Assembly: GCA_026260175.1 (NCBI GenBank) | Contig: JAKCWW010005244.1 | Span: 1-37,458, forward strand | Direction of reading: 5' to 3' | DNA: 37,458 nt | DNA from: Reticulitermes lucifugus | Taxonomy: Eukaryota > Arthropoda > Insecta > Blattodea > Rhinotermitidae | Shown: positions 20,201-26,910 of the stretch, one piece after another | Layout: each line of letters opens with the position of its first letter | How positions within the stretch are numbered: position 1 is the first letter of the stretch | Made by a program: the position numbers and the translations under genes | The notes under the pieces: generated by a model | The model's database searches: none | What the model saw: the letters and a program-made list of their open reading frames with translations, nothing else | What the model was told of the DNA's origin: nothing

Positions 20201-21413
20201 AGTTCTGCTAGTGAAATTGAACACACTGTATCCTGAATGCTTTTCTTTCATATTGTGACTTCATCCTTTTAACATTCCCCATAAGTAAAAATTATGTGGG
20301 TTCAGATCTGGCAAACAAGGAAGTCACAATCCCCTGCTTATCATTGTCACCAAAAACACTATAAAAACACATTAACTTTTTGCTGCATGAGCTGATGCAC
20401 TGGAATAACTGCTAGTGTTAGTGAAACTTAACAGTCATTACAAGCAGAAACACGACTGAAGATCCACAAACAGATGAAAAGCCACCCATGTTTGCATGCC
20501 TGGTATTCCAGTATACACAACAAAAATTACAGAAAGTCCAGAACATCTGAACACAGCCAACAGGTGACAATTCATATAAGTTTTTAATGACTGATGACAA
20601 AGGTATATGGATAGTTAGCAAGAGACACCAGCATGGAATAACAAGTAATGAAATATAATGTTTCACTAGGAACCTATTAAATTCTTACAAAAAAAGTAAA
20701 TAATAATAATAATAATAATAATGTTTTAATATATTAAGAAAACTCTGTAAAGTGAACAGGCAGAACTATATAAAGTAATACAAAAAGATGTGACAACAAA
20801 TTCCCTCTTCTAGGATGTTATGCAGTGTAGATTGGTAGTTTGTTAGGAACGTTTCTGGAAAACCTATCAGTCCCCTGATCCATGGGACCAACAGGTTGTC
20901 CCAAAACAATTTATACTGTGTAACATCCCAGAAGAACAAAGATCCCATTGACACCGGTGCGGAAACCTACAACCACGCAACTTCTATCTGAATTTATGTG
21001 GATTTTAAACAGATTATACTACATAAACTTTATAATAGTGACATACTATGCACTGTATGGCCTACAACTGACATTTGTATTCACTAATGGTTTCTCCCTG
21101 AAGGTGACCAGTAGGATCAGAACATGTAGGGTATATAATAAAACAGAATAAATAAAGAGCTAACTAATTATGTATACTCTGATAGTGTTGTTCCCCCTGT
21201 TACATGTTATAGTATTCAACCAGGCAACTGTACAGATTTAATGACAGCACACCTCTATTCAATGCAAAGCCTTACCCTTCACTGGTGAGTTCCACAGCAC
21301 CAATGCTGTTCCAGTTCCCCAGGTCAGGACAGCTTCCCACCACAAACACTGATTCTTGTAGAAGAGTATCCACTCTCACACAAAACTTCCAATCCCGTTT
21401 TTCCTCCCTCATT
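8049..21413 (-). CDS. GPCPD1: GPCPD1 (glycerophosphocholine phosphodiesterase 1) homologue, 8 exons, C-terminus outside window
   Basis: Family knowledge: cytosolic enzyme hydrolysing glycerophosphocholine to glycerol-3-phosphate and choline. Seen: joining exons 21412-21276, 19287-19121, 19037-18877, 18086-17949, 14548-14465, 13060-12895, 12318-12177 and 8274-8049 gives 1221 nt (407 codons) with every splice phase matching and no internal stop. Order of parts: CBM20 starch-binding-like domain (about residues 15-120, with GSCPDLGNWN), a poorly conserved linker, a conserved 'IGxLxxDY' block, then the start of the GDPD barrel with LDVGHRG, RENTIASLKNAA, VEFDVQLSKD and YHD, which carry the HRG, E-x-D and HD active-site/metal residues. 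Human GPCPD1 is about 672 residues and reaches the equivalent point near residue 395, so about 270 residues are missing. I found no further exon between 8048 and 1; they probably lie below position 1. Introns are 83 bp to 3.9 kb and full of repeats. Confidence 0.93.
9345..9615 (-). mobile_element. Non-LTR retrotransposon tail fragment
   Basis: Minus strand reads IRTVKSRRMKWTRHVA, GAERPLGRCRHRE and IVNVVMNLWVL with intervening stops, the same family as 4735-5480 but inverted. In GPCPD1 intron 7. Confidence 0.75.
9735..9926 (-). mobile_element. Tc1/mariner-superfamily transposase remnant, C-terminal part
   Basis: Minus strand carries pieces such as LEIPAAVLTVTPAMLTNVCT and ELEYR*DICWAT, matching the C-terminus (ELEYRLDICRAT) of the 'SPDLTPLDFFLWG' transposase group. 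It continues the part at 10458-10760 and was separated from it by a LINE insertion. Confidence 0.75.
9927..10457 (+). mobile_element. 5'-truncated jockey-like LINE insertion with pentanucleotide tail
   Basis: Open from 9947 to 10261: RDWTSRKHEEYWQSIHRQ, then LSRNLLRIMTGLLIGHCHLK and CDRYKWASETASHVL. This is the end of an RNase-H-bearing jockey-type polyprotein; after a frameshift the terminal GDFEDISVSRILHFLQGAGL follows. The 3' tail is a (TTGTA)n-type repeat at 10396-10457. Flanked by identical 12-bp copies of TATGCACCCCAG (9915-9926, 10458-10469). Confidence 0.88.
10396..10457 (+). repeat. (TTGTA)n/(TTCTA)n tail of the LINE
   Basis: About 12 pentanucleotide units, TTGTA drifting to TTGTG and TTCTA, directly at the 3' end of the LINE. 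Acts as that element's tail in place of poly(A). Confidence 0.9.
10458..10760 (-). mobile_element. Tc1/mariner-superfamily transposase remnant, central part
   Basis: Minus strand gives WKWIGKGSLVTWPPHFPDLM then PVVFLFWGA, the 'WIGRGxPVxWPPRSPDLTPLDFFLWG' block before the last catalytic acidic residue. Frameshifted further upstream. Broken at FWG by the LINE insertion. Confidence 0.8.
10995..11105 (-). mobile_element. Non-LTR retrotransposon fragment
   Basis: Minus strand VLKILGNKVLRRIFGPESVR matches the same protein stretch as positions 1-64. Confidence 0.65.
11130..11386 (-). repeat. tRNA-derived SINE, family 1, copy D (near full length)
   Basis: Minus strand starts GCCAGAGTAGTGTAGTTGG, has 'TGACTAGGCTATGGGTTGGG', B box GGTTCAATTCC and the AAAGCAGCC-type body, ending around CCTTCATGACG. 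Confidence 0.85.
11594..11706. other. Assembly gap (113 N)
   Basis: Run of N. It is bordered on the right by a tRNA-derived SINE (family 2). Confidence 0.99.
11707..11818 (-). repeat. tRNA-derived SINE, family 2 (truncated by gap)
   Basis: Minus strand: CAGTGGCTGTGCGGTCTAAG (A-box region like tRNA-Leu), a variable stretch, then GGGTTCGAATCCCAC (B box) and GGCGGCATGGATGTCTGTC. Diverged by CpG decay from the copy at 25.2-25.4 kb. Not a functional tRNA: the arms do not pair as a cloverleaf and the 3' part runs on into SINE body. Confidence 0.8.
12177..12318 (-). CDS. GPCPD1: GPCPD1 exon 7 (start of GDPD domain)
   Basis: Acceptor TTGACAG/GT, strong donor GA/GTAAGT. Encodes DYLVVRPFTGYECDM and GLDVGHRGLGTS. 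The HRG tripeptide carries the general acid/base histidine of the glycerophosphodiesterase barrel. Confidence 0.93.
12777..12853. repeat. A-rich tract and (TTA)n microsatellite
   Basis: A-rich stretch 12777-12811 followed by about nine TTA units at 12827-12853. Within GPCPD1 intron 6, ending on its plus-strand side about 40 bp from the exon 6 donor. Confidence 0.95.
12895..13060 (-). CDS. GPCPD1: GPCPD1 exon 6
   Basis: Acceptor TTGCAG/GC. Encodes HIGSSYILPSMM (cf. human 'HVGTACLLSSTI') and SSKQRPIGQLQ (cf. 'SRNSRKTIGKVR'). The donor is set by homology: ending at 12895 with donor GTCAGT gives 'IGQLQC-DYLVVRP', which lines up without gaps with human 'IGKVRV-DYIIIKP'. The alternative donor two bases earlier (GTGTCA) creates a stop at the junction. 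C at donor +3 is unusual. Confidence 0.85.
13403..13424. repeat. Short (TTGTA)n tract
   Basis: TTTTTGTATTGTATTGTATT, the same pentanucleotide as the LINE tail at 10396. Possibly the remnant of another such insertion; no coding sequence recognised beside it. Confidence 0.6.
13794..13833 (+). ncRNA. Hammerhead-ribozyme-like motif, Penelope type
   Basis: Plus strand: CCC (13795-13797), core CUGAUGA (13798-13804), one extra U, imperfect stem II GAACC/GGAUC (13806-13817), core GAA (13818-13820), short palindromic stem III ACAC/GUGU (13821-13828), A (13829, allowed cleavage-site base), then GGG pairing with CCC (stem I). The extra U and the mismatch in stem II deviate from the classic fold, so activity is uncertain. 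Minimal hammerheads of this size are known from Penelope-like retroelements. In GPCPD1 intron 5, antisense to the gene. Confidence 0.55.
14055..14200 (+). mobile_element. Non-LTR retrotransposon tail fragment (decayed)
   Basis: Nucleotide pattern 'ATAGATGGGAGGTTAACACTAA' region and 'GTGAACACAGTAGTAAACTTT' parallels the DGRIILKWIL ... VNTVTNL tail at 5240-5390. Confidence 0.55.
14465..14548 (-). CDS. GPCPD1: GPCPD1 exon 5 (28 codons, linker)
   Basis: Acceptor ATGTAG/GT and donor AGT/GTGAGC, phase 0 both sides. Encodes VMNETEWEFRRQEQFG and DDCIIFS. Not strongly conserved with human, but it corresponds in position to 'TMEPDNLELIFDFF' and keeps the frame between exons 4 and 6. Confidence 0.8.
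14898..15185. repeat. Possible Tigger-type terminal fragment
   Basis: 'CGCCGACTTACAAC', 'GTTGACTTATGACC' and later 'GTCAACTTATGGCC' resemble the repeated 'GACTTACGACC' subterminal motifs of Tigger/pogo elements. Ends are not clear. Followed directly by a SINE. Confidence 0.3.
15196..15470 (+). repeat. tRNA-derived SINE, family 1, copy E
   Basis: Head GACAGCTGGGATATCGTAGT, 'GGACAGTCCAGGGATCAAAT', body 'CCCACCCAGCCTCCTGTACA' and 'GGGTAAAGCGACTGCGGC', ending 'GCATAGGCATGTCAGGGAG'. Near full length. Confidence 0.85.
15925..16010 (+). mobile_element. Non-LTR retrotransposon 3' tail
   Basis: 'GTGAACATGGTAACGAGTCC' onward encodes a decayed VNMVTSPWVP, then 'GAGCAACTATAAGCTTCTCA'. Same family as 4735-5480; abuts an inverted copy. 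Confidence 0.6.
16011..16265 (-). mobile_element. Non-LTR retrotransposon tail, inverted relative to neighbour
   Basis: Open minus-strand frame reading RPLRRLWVDARIILTWIL and IQWQAVLNTVLKGKKYL, the C-terminal 'GRPRRRWEDNIKMDL ... QWRAxVNTVMNLRVP' block. Confidence 0.65.
16344..16500 (-). repeat. tRNA-derived SINE, family 1, copy F (5'-truncated)
   Basis: On the plus strand it starts with AAAGGTAAAGGTAAAG, the complement of the (TTTACC)n tail, followed by the complement of the body ('CACTTTACCCCCCAGG'). The tRNA head is missing. Confidence 0.85.
16837..17664 (-). mobile_element. Tigger/pogo-like DNA transposon, internally deleted (828 bp)
   Basis: Left end CAGGTAGTTCTCATTTTACG and right end CGAGAACTACCTG are inverted repeats flanked by TA (16835-16836, 17665-17666). 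Subterminal repeats with 'AAATCACGCAAATC' and 'AAATCACGCAAAAC' follow. It carries only the N-terminus of a transposase (17410-17200). Inserted in GPCPD1 intron 4. Confidence 0.88.
17200..17410 (-). pseudogene. Tigger-like transposase N-terminus, broken
   Basis: Minus strand from ATG at 17410: MSEKRKSASPSAIQVKSWQK, a stop after 'KSDGIS', then LEKDERIVDICRNVRLAHSS, VHTIRDNADRIKESAN, stop. This is the pogo-type helix-turn-helix DNA-binding domain ('RKRKxxTxExKxxIIxxxEKGxxxxDIARxxGLxxSTVxTIxKNKDxIK'). The DDE domain is absent. Confidence 0.8.
17949..18086 (-). CDS. GPCPD1: GPCPD1 exon 4 (linker)
   Basis: Acceptor GTTCAG/GT and strong donor GCT/GTGAGT, phase 0 at both ends. Encodes VHIKLTPL (cf. 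human 'RVKLTL') and an acidic stretch ending ADRWSVTEIA (cf. human 'PDRWTEYSI'). The open frame continues past the donor; the donor is preferred for its strength and because phases match. Confidence 0.85.
18545..18836 (-). repeat. tRNA-derived SINE, family 3
   Basis: Minus strand starts GGGTTCATGGTACCGCAGTT (A-box region), then CAAGTTCAATTCCTGATGG (B box), then a body ending 'CCTGTAATGGGATAACTTTG'. Different body from families 1 and 2. Lies just downstream of the GPCPD1 exon 3 donor. Confidence 0.75.
18877..19037 (-). CDS. GPCPD1: GPCPD1 exon 3 (CBM20 to linker)
   Basis: Acceptor TTTCAG/TT, donor AGG/GTACAG. Encodes a stretch with FGLYDGSKMIDQGWLTSET, matching human 'FGIHNGVETLDSGWLTCQT'. 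Only 83 bp separate it from exon 2, the shortest intron of the gene. A tRNA-derived SINE begins about 40 bp downstream of its donor. Confidence 0.9.
19121..19287 (-). CDS. GPCPD1: GPCPD1 exon 2 (rest of CBM20)
   Basis: Acceptor ATATAG/GG and donor G/GTATGTG. Encodes EGIWSGVISIPRGCDV, RYFVGVVF and VIVRSWETNLNPRLIRKDG. These align with the human stretch containing 'VLSRGVSVQYRYFKG' and 'VIVHKWETHLQPR'. Phase 2 in, phase 1 out. Confidence 0.9.
20120..20345 (-). mobile_element. Tc1/mariner-superfamily transposase remnant
   Basis: Minus strand: LPDLNPHNFYLWGMLK, stop, then FTSRTLTAMNSVFIRCDVCL. Matches 'SPDLNPCDFYLWGxLKD' and the C-terminal 'RCEACI' of a second transposase group. In GPCPD1 intron 1. 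Confidence 0.75.
20699..20722. repeat. (TAA)n microsatellite
   Basis: Eight consecutive TAA units. Confidence 0.97.
20770..20960 (-). repeat. Dispersed repeat ('YQSTLHNILEE')
   Basis: Open minus-strand frame with MSMGSLFFWDVTQYKLFWDN and FLTNYQSTLHNILEE. Similar strings recur as spurious proteins in insect, notably blattodean, annotations, so this is an interspersed repeat and not a gene. Subtype unknown. Confidence 0.6.
21095..21131 (+). ncRNA. Hammerhead-like motif, degenerate copy
   Basis: CCC, CUGAAGG (core, last base changed), U, GACC...GGAUCA, GAA, CAUGU, A, GGG. Same order of parts as at 13794 with damage in the core and stem II. In GPCPD1 intron 1. Confidence 0.4.
21276..21413 (-). 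CDS. GPCPD1: GPCPD1 coding exon 1 (start codon, CBM20 N-terminus)
   Basis: ATG at 21412-21410 opens MREEKRDWKFCVRV and leads into VFVVGSCPDLGNWN, the CBM20 signature. This start gives an N-terminus only about 3 residues longer than human GPCPD1. A possible splice acceptor (CCATAG) ends at 21414, one base before the ATG, so the 5' UTR may be on an upstream exon. The frame stays open further upstream to another ATG at 21487, which would add 25 residues unlike the family. Donor GTAAGG at 21275; the exon ends in phase 2. Confidence 0.88.
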
Positions 21414-22239
21414 CTATGGATGGTGTGCCTGGCTAGTAGTGGGCACACAGTAACAGTAACATGTAAGGTGGATGTTAGTTTTAACAACTATCTAATCAGT
21501 TTAACCAAGTCAAATCCTTTCCTATTTACCAACCATAAACCCAACATTACTTTCACATTAGTTTAACTTTTTATCCCATAAAGTAAATTAAGAACTGCTG
21601 TTTTGTTGAAACTCACTCACATGTATAACACTACTAGATACATGTTTACAATATGACAACCCAATACTTTAATTTGGCATATTTGCTTGGATAGTGTTTT
21701 GATGTCACTATACTATTTACCAGCTTTATTTTGACTTCCTCAGTATAATTATAAATGCTCCTGTGCATTAGCAAACTTAAAATATACTTTTCCACATATC
21801 TGAACCTAGTTGTATATTTATCCAACAAATTCAGATTTAGTGGCACATTTGATTACTTTCATTCAATTTACTTTACATTAATTTTGTGTCTCATCTAGTA
21901 AGTAGCAGGGATATTCAATAAATGTTGTGTTAGATGACATCACATACGTGCATTCTAAAGAGAATTGAGTACAAAGTTTTCCAGTATTACTCTTTGTACT
22001 TAAAAAAACTATCACCCAATCCCTAAAGAACCTTTATACAAATTGTCAAAAATAGATTGTACAAAATTAGTTCTCATATCCTCATGTCTCTGGAAATTTC
22101 ATAAACACTACTGAAGATGCTATATGCATTCACACTTGTTATATGAAAATGAAAAGTTATATAAGTTTCTTATGAGGTCCAAAAATAACAAGCAAATTCA
22201 CTACTATGAAACATGTTTGAAATAACAGGCTATCAGATC

Positions 22240-22520
22240 TTCTGGGCAGTGACAGCACATAGTCTGGACAGCTGGCAGAACCAAGTTACCGCCACCTTCG
22301 GGGTTATAGTGAGTAGGGTGAGGATGCCACCAGGCTCTATGGAAAGGCCATCTGGAAGGTGGTCTTTCAGAGCCACAGGTGGGAGTGTGGAGATACAGCA
22401 GTCTGCATCAACAGGAATAGTGATCAGGCAATAATTGTGAGGAAAAGGTCCTTGACAAGGCCACTGCAAACAAGAAATTGAGGAGTGAGAAGATGGCCCA
22501 TTTAAGGGCCCAAAATAGTC
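22240..22520. other. GC-richer patch open on both strands, unidentified
   Basis: Composition differs from the AT-rich surroundings. The minus strand is open for 98 codons (22529-22233) and the plus strand for 73 (22213-22434). I recognise neither product. It could be an exon, a captured cDNA or an old repeat. Confidence 0.3.
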
Positions 22521-22695
22521 TTGCAACACATTATCAGTTCATGCCCATACATTAATAAAATCCAGCAGAGGCACACCAAGGGGAGGAGGGGGGTGCTGCC
22601 AGGCTACAGCCCCTCCCTAAACCCCCCAAAACTAAAGTTAAAAAACACAGATTTTGTAGATATTATGATATCAAAAGTTTTATGTGATTCCCCTT

Positions 22696-22738
22696 CAGAT
22701 GAAATCAGCCACTGAAATCGGCTGATAACTAGTATGTT
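22696..22738 (+). ncRNA. Hammerhead-like motif, degenerate copy
   Basis: CAGAUGA (one change from CUGAUGA), A, perfect 7-bp stem AUCAGCC/GGCUGAU with a 9-nt loop, then AAC and UAGUAUGUUAG. Same layout as the other copies. Confidence 0.35.
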
Positions 22739-22932
22739 AGAATTTTGGAAAATAAATTAATAAAATTAAAAAAAACAAGAAGATAGGACACTGTGACTGA
22801 GTCATGGAACATGCAGTTATATTTGTATGTATATAAATGCAGTTGCAGGTAGTGTTATATTGTACTTACAACATAATTTTTATAACATAATTTTTAAAAT
22901 CAAACATAAATTATATATAGCCTCAGGGTCAG

Positions 22933-22944
22933 CCCCCCCCCCCC
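22933..22944. repeat. C12 homopolymer
   Basis: Twelve consecutive C, with three more after AA. Confidence 0.97.
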
Positions 22945-23151
22945 AACCCAAGGAAAAATTCTGGGTGCTCACCTGAAATCGAAGATAAATAATAAACAAC
23001 TCTGGGATGAGTAACATTACTTGGTAAAAGGGGGGAAGATTCAGTTTGTATGTTACCGTAATGACACAGCACAAAAAAAAAAACCATGTGTGGGATACCT
23101 CAACTTCCATCATCCCCACCATCCTAGCGACTTCTTTCTACAGCCTTGGTA

Positions 23152-23176
23152 TAACCTAACCTAACCTGACCTGGCC
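23152..23176. repeat. Interstitial telomere-like (TAACC)n
   Basis: Three perfect TAACC units and two degenerate ones (TGACC, TGGCC). This is the complement of the ancestral insect telomere repeat TTAGG. Confidence 0.75.
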
Positions 23177-24085
23177 AAGCCAAACAAGGTTTAAGTTACA
23201 TGTTATCAGAAACCACACTGAAATATGGTATGGCGGGGAAACCCAAACCCTTTGCTGTAATTCAGCACATTTGACAGGATGACAGAAGCATGCAGTAGTT
23301 ACTAGTTAAGGGTTCCAATACTGCTTCTCCAGAAGTTCTGCATATATGCCTCTTATATGTTTCTTCTTAGAAGGACCTTGCAGCACTGGACACAAGACCT
23401 TTTTCACAAAACCCATGAAAATAAAGGTGTATTAAAAAGTCAGGTATGTACTAGTTACTGTTACTGAAGTAATTACAGTAACTTCTGAGAGCTAACAATC
23501 AACACTTACAACTGAACATATTCATACTAGAGTTGTATGAAGCACATTTTGATGCATGGATGGTCAGCCATAACATAAGACAACTGACAACACTGATAGC
23601 CACTGCAAGTAGGCCTACATGACAATTCTTAAGCTGTCCAAGGAGCTTTATATCTTGGTGCCCAAATGTCAGTTTCTGTGCCATACTCATGCACAGTATT
23701 TTTAAAATATAAACAGAAACGCAAATCTGCTGTAAAATATATGTCTATAAAATGAAAACAGATACCCTAACCTGCAGTACAATGGGTGTACACAATGAAA
23801 ATTCAAACTGTCACTTGTAACAAAATGTTCCTAATATGAAAACTTAACTACTGTATTGAAAATGTAATGCTTGGGATATGACAGTATTCTGCAGTGTTAA
23901 TAAATAACTGTTTGGAAATATGTGTAGTGAGGTATGTGGCAGAAAAAGTATGACTAGTTCCAATATTCTGCACCAGACATCAGCCCGTTTTCAGGCCCAT
24001 CATCTCACACCGGCTCATGCACTGTTTTGGTTCCAGTCCTCCCTTCCCTTTACCACATATGTTTCATCTCTTCTATTGTGGCTTA
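23177..24085. other. No gene recognised
   Basis: AT-rich intergenic sequence with only short frames (such as 63 codons on the minus strand at 23690-23499) that resemble nothing I know. Confidence 0.5.
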
Positions 24086-24089
24086 CCCT

Positions 24090-24190
24090 TTTACCCTGAA
24101 CTGGAGGAACGAGGTTCCTCTCAAACGTTGGTATTAATCTACCAAACCACATGGGGTCACATCCTAGAAGATGGTAATCATTCTATCTAC
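24090..24190 (+). repeat. Dispersed repeat fragment
   Basis: Decayed plus-strand reading LIYQTTWGHILEDGNH resembles 'NFYQTTRRHIPEDSHLH', another recurrent translated insect repeat, related to the one at 20770-20960. Confidence 0.5.
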
Positions 24191-24286
24191 ACATAATATA
24201 CCCCACTACTACAGTGGATTAACTATTAACATGCGTGTTGCTGAGTTTAGAATTGCACTATACATGCTAAGCTTTGAATCTAGCAT

Positions 24287-24458
24287 ACAGTTTCAGATAT
24301 AATACAGTCTAGTTTCGTAAATGTATATTTGATAACTTTAGGCTTAAACTTGAAATTTGACAACCTTTAATCTACGACATAACCAACTTCCTGCATGAAA
24401 GAGCGAAGAGCAGAACAGTTACAGTTTCTGATATGATACAGTCTAGTTTCGTAAAGTG
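24287..24458 (+). repeat. Direct repeat pair of about 37 bp
   Basis: ACAGTTTCAGATATAATACA (24287 on) and ACAGTTTCTGATATGATACA (24421 on) are followed in both by GTCTAGTTTCGTAAA. Few differences; 134-bp period. Confidence 0.85.
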
Positions 24459-24588
24459 ATCACTCACACCCTGTGTGCTTATACTGCATACTGCACCTAC
24501 ATGTAACCAGCTGCCAAAATATAACTGACAAATACTTAAGTACGTAAAATTTAATATTCCGAACAACTACTTTGTGTCAAATACCTAC

Positions 24589-24700
24589 CACGTAGGTGTT
24601 TCGGATGTTGTTGTCAACGTGCTGCCGTCACCTCCCCGCCAATCACAGAGTACGACACGGCTCAGACTACAGATTAGGATTAGACTTTCGAACATCTCTG
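24589..24700 (-). promoter_or_regulatory. Candidate GPCPD1 promoter / 5' UTR exon
   Basis: CpG-richer patch in an AT-rich intergenic region, upstream of GPCPD1. On the minus strand an ATTGG (inverted CCAAT box) at 24643-24639 sits in a GC-rich context, and a plausible donor TG/GTAGGT follows at 24588. A noncoding first exon ending at 24589 and spliced to the acceptor at 21414 would fit. No TATA box seen; no transcript evidence. Inference. Confidence 0.25.
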
Positions 24701-24990
24701 CTGATTAAGCAGCTCGAAAAACGTGCGGGACTTGTAACAAAAATCTATCACATGCAAATATGTTGCTTTTAATTTGGTAAACTGGAGATCGATATCTTCC
24801 ACTCCGCTACGGCATATTACCGGCAACCTATCTTGTCACACAGTTTAAGGCACTTGGATCTACTGTACTGTGCCCATCACTGAACGATATTTATACACTC
24901 TTGACATTATGCATCTTCCGCGCAACAGATATACATAAATAAGCCTTATTACCAACAAATTTCACTTATCCACATTATATGAGACTACTC

Positions 24991-25030
24991 CAACATGATT
25001 CGGCTATTTCTTATAGCCATCTTCAGGGAA
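24991..25030 (-). ncRNA. Hammerhead-like motif, minus strand
   Basis: CUGAAGA (25026-25020, fits CUGANGA), U, perfect stem GGCUAU/AUAGCC with loop AAGAA, GAA (25001-24999), then UCAUGUUGG. The base after GAA is U instead of A, which breaks the usual A-U pair at the start of stem III. Resembles the motif beside Penelope-like elements. Confidence 0.5.
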
Positions 25031-25194
25031 CACTGATTTTTTTTCAATGGCGCAACAGCCCAAGTGGGAGAGGACCTCCTCATTATCGAGGCTTCACGAT
25101 CACACTCAGACACACCACACTCGGTAGGCCTCCACTGGACGAGTGATCAGCCCAACGCAGAAACCTCTACCTGACTACACACAACACTCACAAC

Positions 25195-25363
25195 AGACAG
25201 ACATCCATGCCCCCGGCGGGATTCGAACCCGCAATCCCANNNNNNNNNNNNNNNNNNNNNNNNNNNNNNNNNNNNNNNNNNNNNNNNNNTTCGAACCCGC
25301 AATCCCAGCAAGCGAGCGGCCGCAGACACACGCCTTAGACCGCGCGGCCACTTGGATCGGCAT
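25195..25363 (-). repeat. tRNA-derived SINE, family 2, with a gap inside
   Basis: Minus strand: AAGTGGCCGCGCGGTCTAAG, 'GCGTGTGTCTGCGGCCGCTC', then GGATTGCGGGTTCGAA (B box) and CCCGCCGGGGGCATGGATGT. CpG-rich and less decayed than the copy at 11.7 kb, so younger. The B-box end is duplicated on both sides of the gap. Confidence 0.82.
25240..25289. other. Assembly gap (50 N), probably artefactual
   Basis: Exactly 50 N. The 18 bases TTCGAACCCGCAATCCCA occur immediately before (25222-25239) and immediately after (25290-25307) the gap. Confidence 0.97.
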
Positions 25364-26214
25364 TACACAGTTTTACGTTTAACAGTTTCGCAGTGTTGGC
25401 CCTGTAATTATTTGGCCGTGTCACTCCTTTTTACCTTTTCGCCATTTTCGTTTCCACTGGTATCAGTATTTACACGCGTTCGCAAAGTTGCGAAAAGCAG
25501 TTATTAGCATCAGGCCTGCCTTAAATGTCCGTCTATCCACACAGAACAACTTACAATTTCCTTGAAATCAAATAAAAGTAACAGGCACTCTATATGAACA
25601 CCTATGTAAATTTATAAATTATGTCAAGCTGAATTCTCCTTGGATTGGGAAAAAGTTTCACAAAAAATTTGTAGTCAATAGACACACACATTTCATTTCA
25701 AAGATTTTCCAATATCATTCTGTTTATGGGACAATTATAAGAAATACGGCACAGCCAGAGGGCCCAAAGAGATAATTATCTACACATAGATTTGTTGTGG
25801 TGCGACGTCATAATGCATTGAACTAATATTTGCGTTCTTACTTCACGTTTCTGTGCAGTTACTGGTTTTCTTCTTTGTGTATTTTAAATGTTGCATAATT
25901 AAGGAAAAGAAAAATGTACAACCATAATGTTGAATATTTACTGTCCAGAAATATGAAATTTTGCATGTAACTCAATTACGAATACACATTGCCCTTGTTT
26001 TATGCTGTTTTGCTTTAATGCCCCTTGGCTGGCTGTGCTCTACTACACTAACCCCTACGTACACCATTATTTCTTATGGAATATCATTTTTGATTTACAC
26101 CCACTTTTTCAGGAACACAACTAGGGCATAAAACAAGGCCTTGGTGTATAGTTATAAATTATGTATGTAATATTATTTGTGAGTCACAAAATACAAACAT
26201 TTCAATAGAATGAA

Positions 26215-26910
26215 TATCTGAGATCACAGGTGACCATTCTCAGTACAGACTTTGATAGATAAAAAATAACAGGAGAGTGTGGAATATTTCAACTCTCTCA
26301 GTAGCCTGATAACAAATGATGCAAAATGTACACGTGAAATTAAATCCAGGATTTCCTCAACAGGGGCGCCATTGAACAGGAAGAAGACTCTTTTCACCAG
26401 TAAATTGGACTTAAATTTAAGGAAGAAACTAGTGAAATGCCACAGTTGAAGCACATTTTTTATGGTGCTGAATCTTGCACACTTCAGAAAATAGATCAGA
26501 AATACCTTGAAACTTTTAAAATTTAGTGCTGGAGAAGGATGGAGAAGATCAGGTGAACTGATTGTGTGAAAAATGAAGAAGTATTACACAGAGTCAAGGA
26601 GGAAAGGAACATTCTTCACACAATAAAACGAAGGACGGCTAATTGGATTGGTCATGTCTTGCATAGGGACTGCCTTCTAAAACACATTATTGATGGAAAG
26701 AGAAGGGATAGGAAGACGAGGAAGAAGACATAAGCAGCTACTGGATGACCTTAAGGAAAAGAGAAGATACTGGAACTTGAAAGGGGTCACACTAGAGCGC
26801 ACTCTGTGGAGAACTTGCTTTGGAGGAGACTACGGAAATGCCGCAAGACAGACTACGTAATGAATGAGATGACAAATGTGTGACTTAATGGGCACTGAAG
26901 ACTGTGTTAT
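26215..26910 (+). mobile_element. Non-LTR retrotransposon C-terminal fragment
   Basis: Plus-strand frames: NDAKCTREIKSRISS, NRKKTLFTSKLDLNLRKKLV, stop, then QKYLETFKIWCWRRMEKIRW, NEEVLHRVKEERNILHTIKR, RTANWIGHVLHRDCLLKHII, then, after a frameshift, GRRGRRHKQLLDDLKEKRRY and AARQTT. This is the well-known C-terminus of an insect reverse transcriptase ('YLESFEMWCWRRMEKISWTD'). A different subfamily from the 4735 copy. Several stops; dead. Confidence 0.85.

Noticed and set aside
20418..20666. Small membrane protein gene on the minus strand
   Set aside because: Hydrophobic and Cys-rich, but next to a transposase remnant in a GPCPD1 intron and without any family match.
23960..24010. Another hammerhead-like site ('GATGATGGGCCTG' on the minus strand)
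   Set aside because: The GAA core and a pairing stem II could not be placed in order.
25195..25363. A real tRNA-Leu gene
   Set aside because: A- and B-box sequences are good, but the acceptor and anticodon arms do not pair and the sequence continues into a SINE body. A second, decayed copy exists at 11.7 kb.
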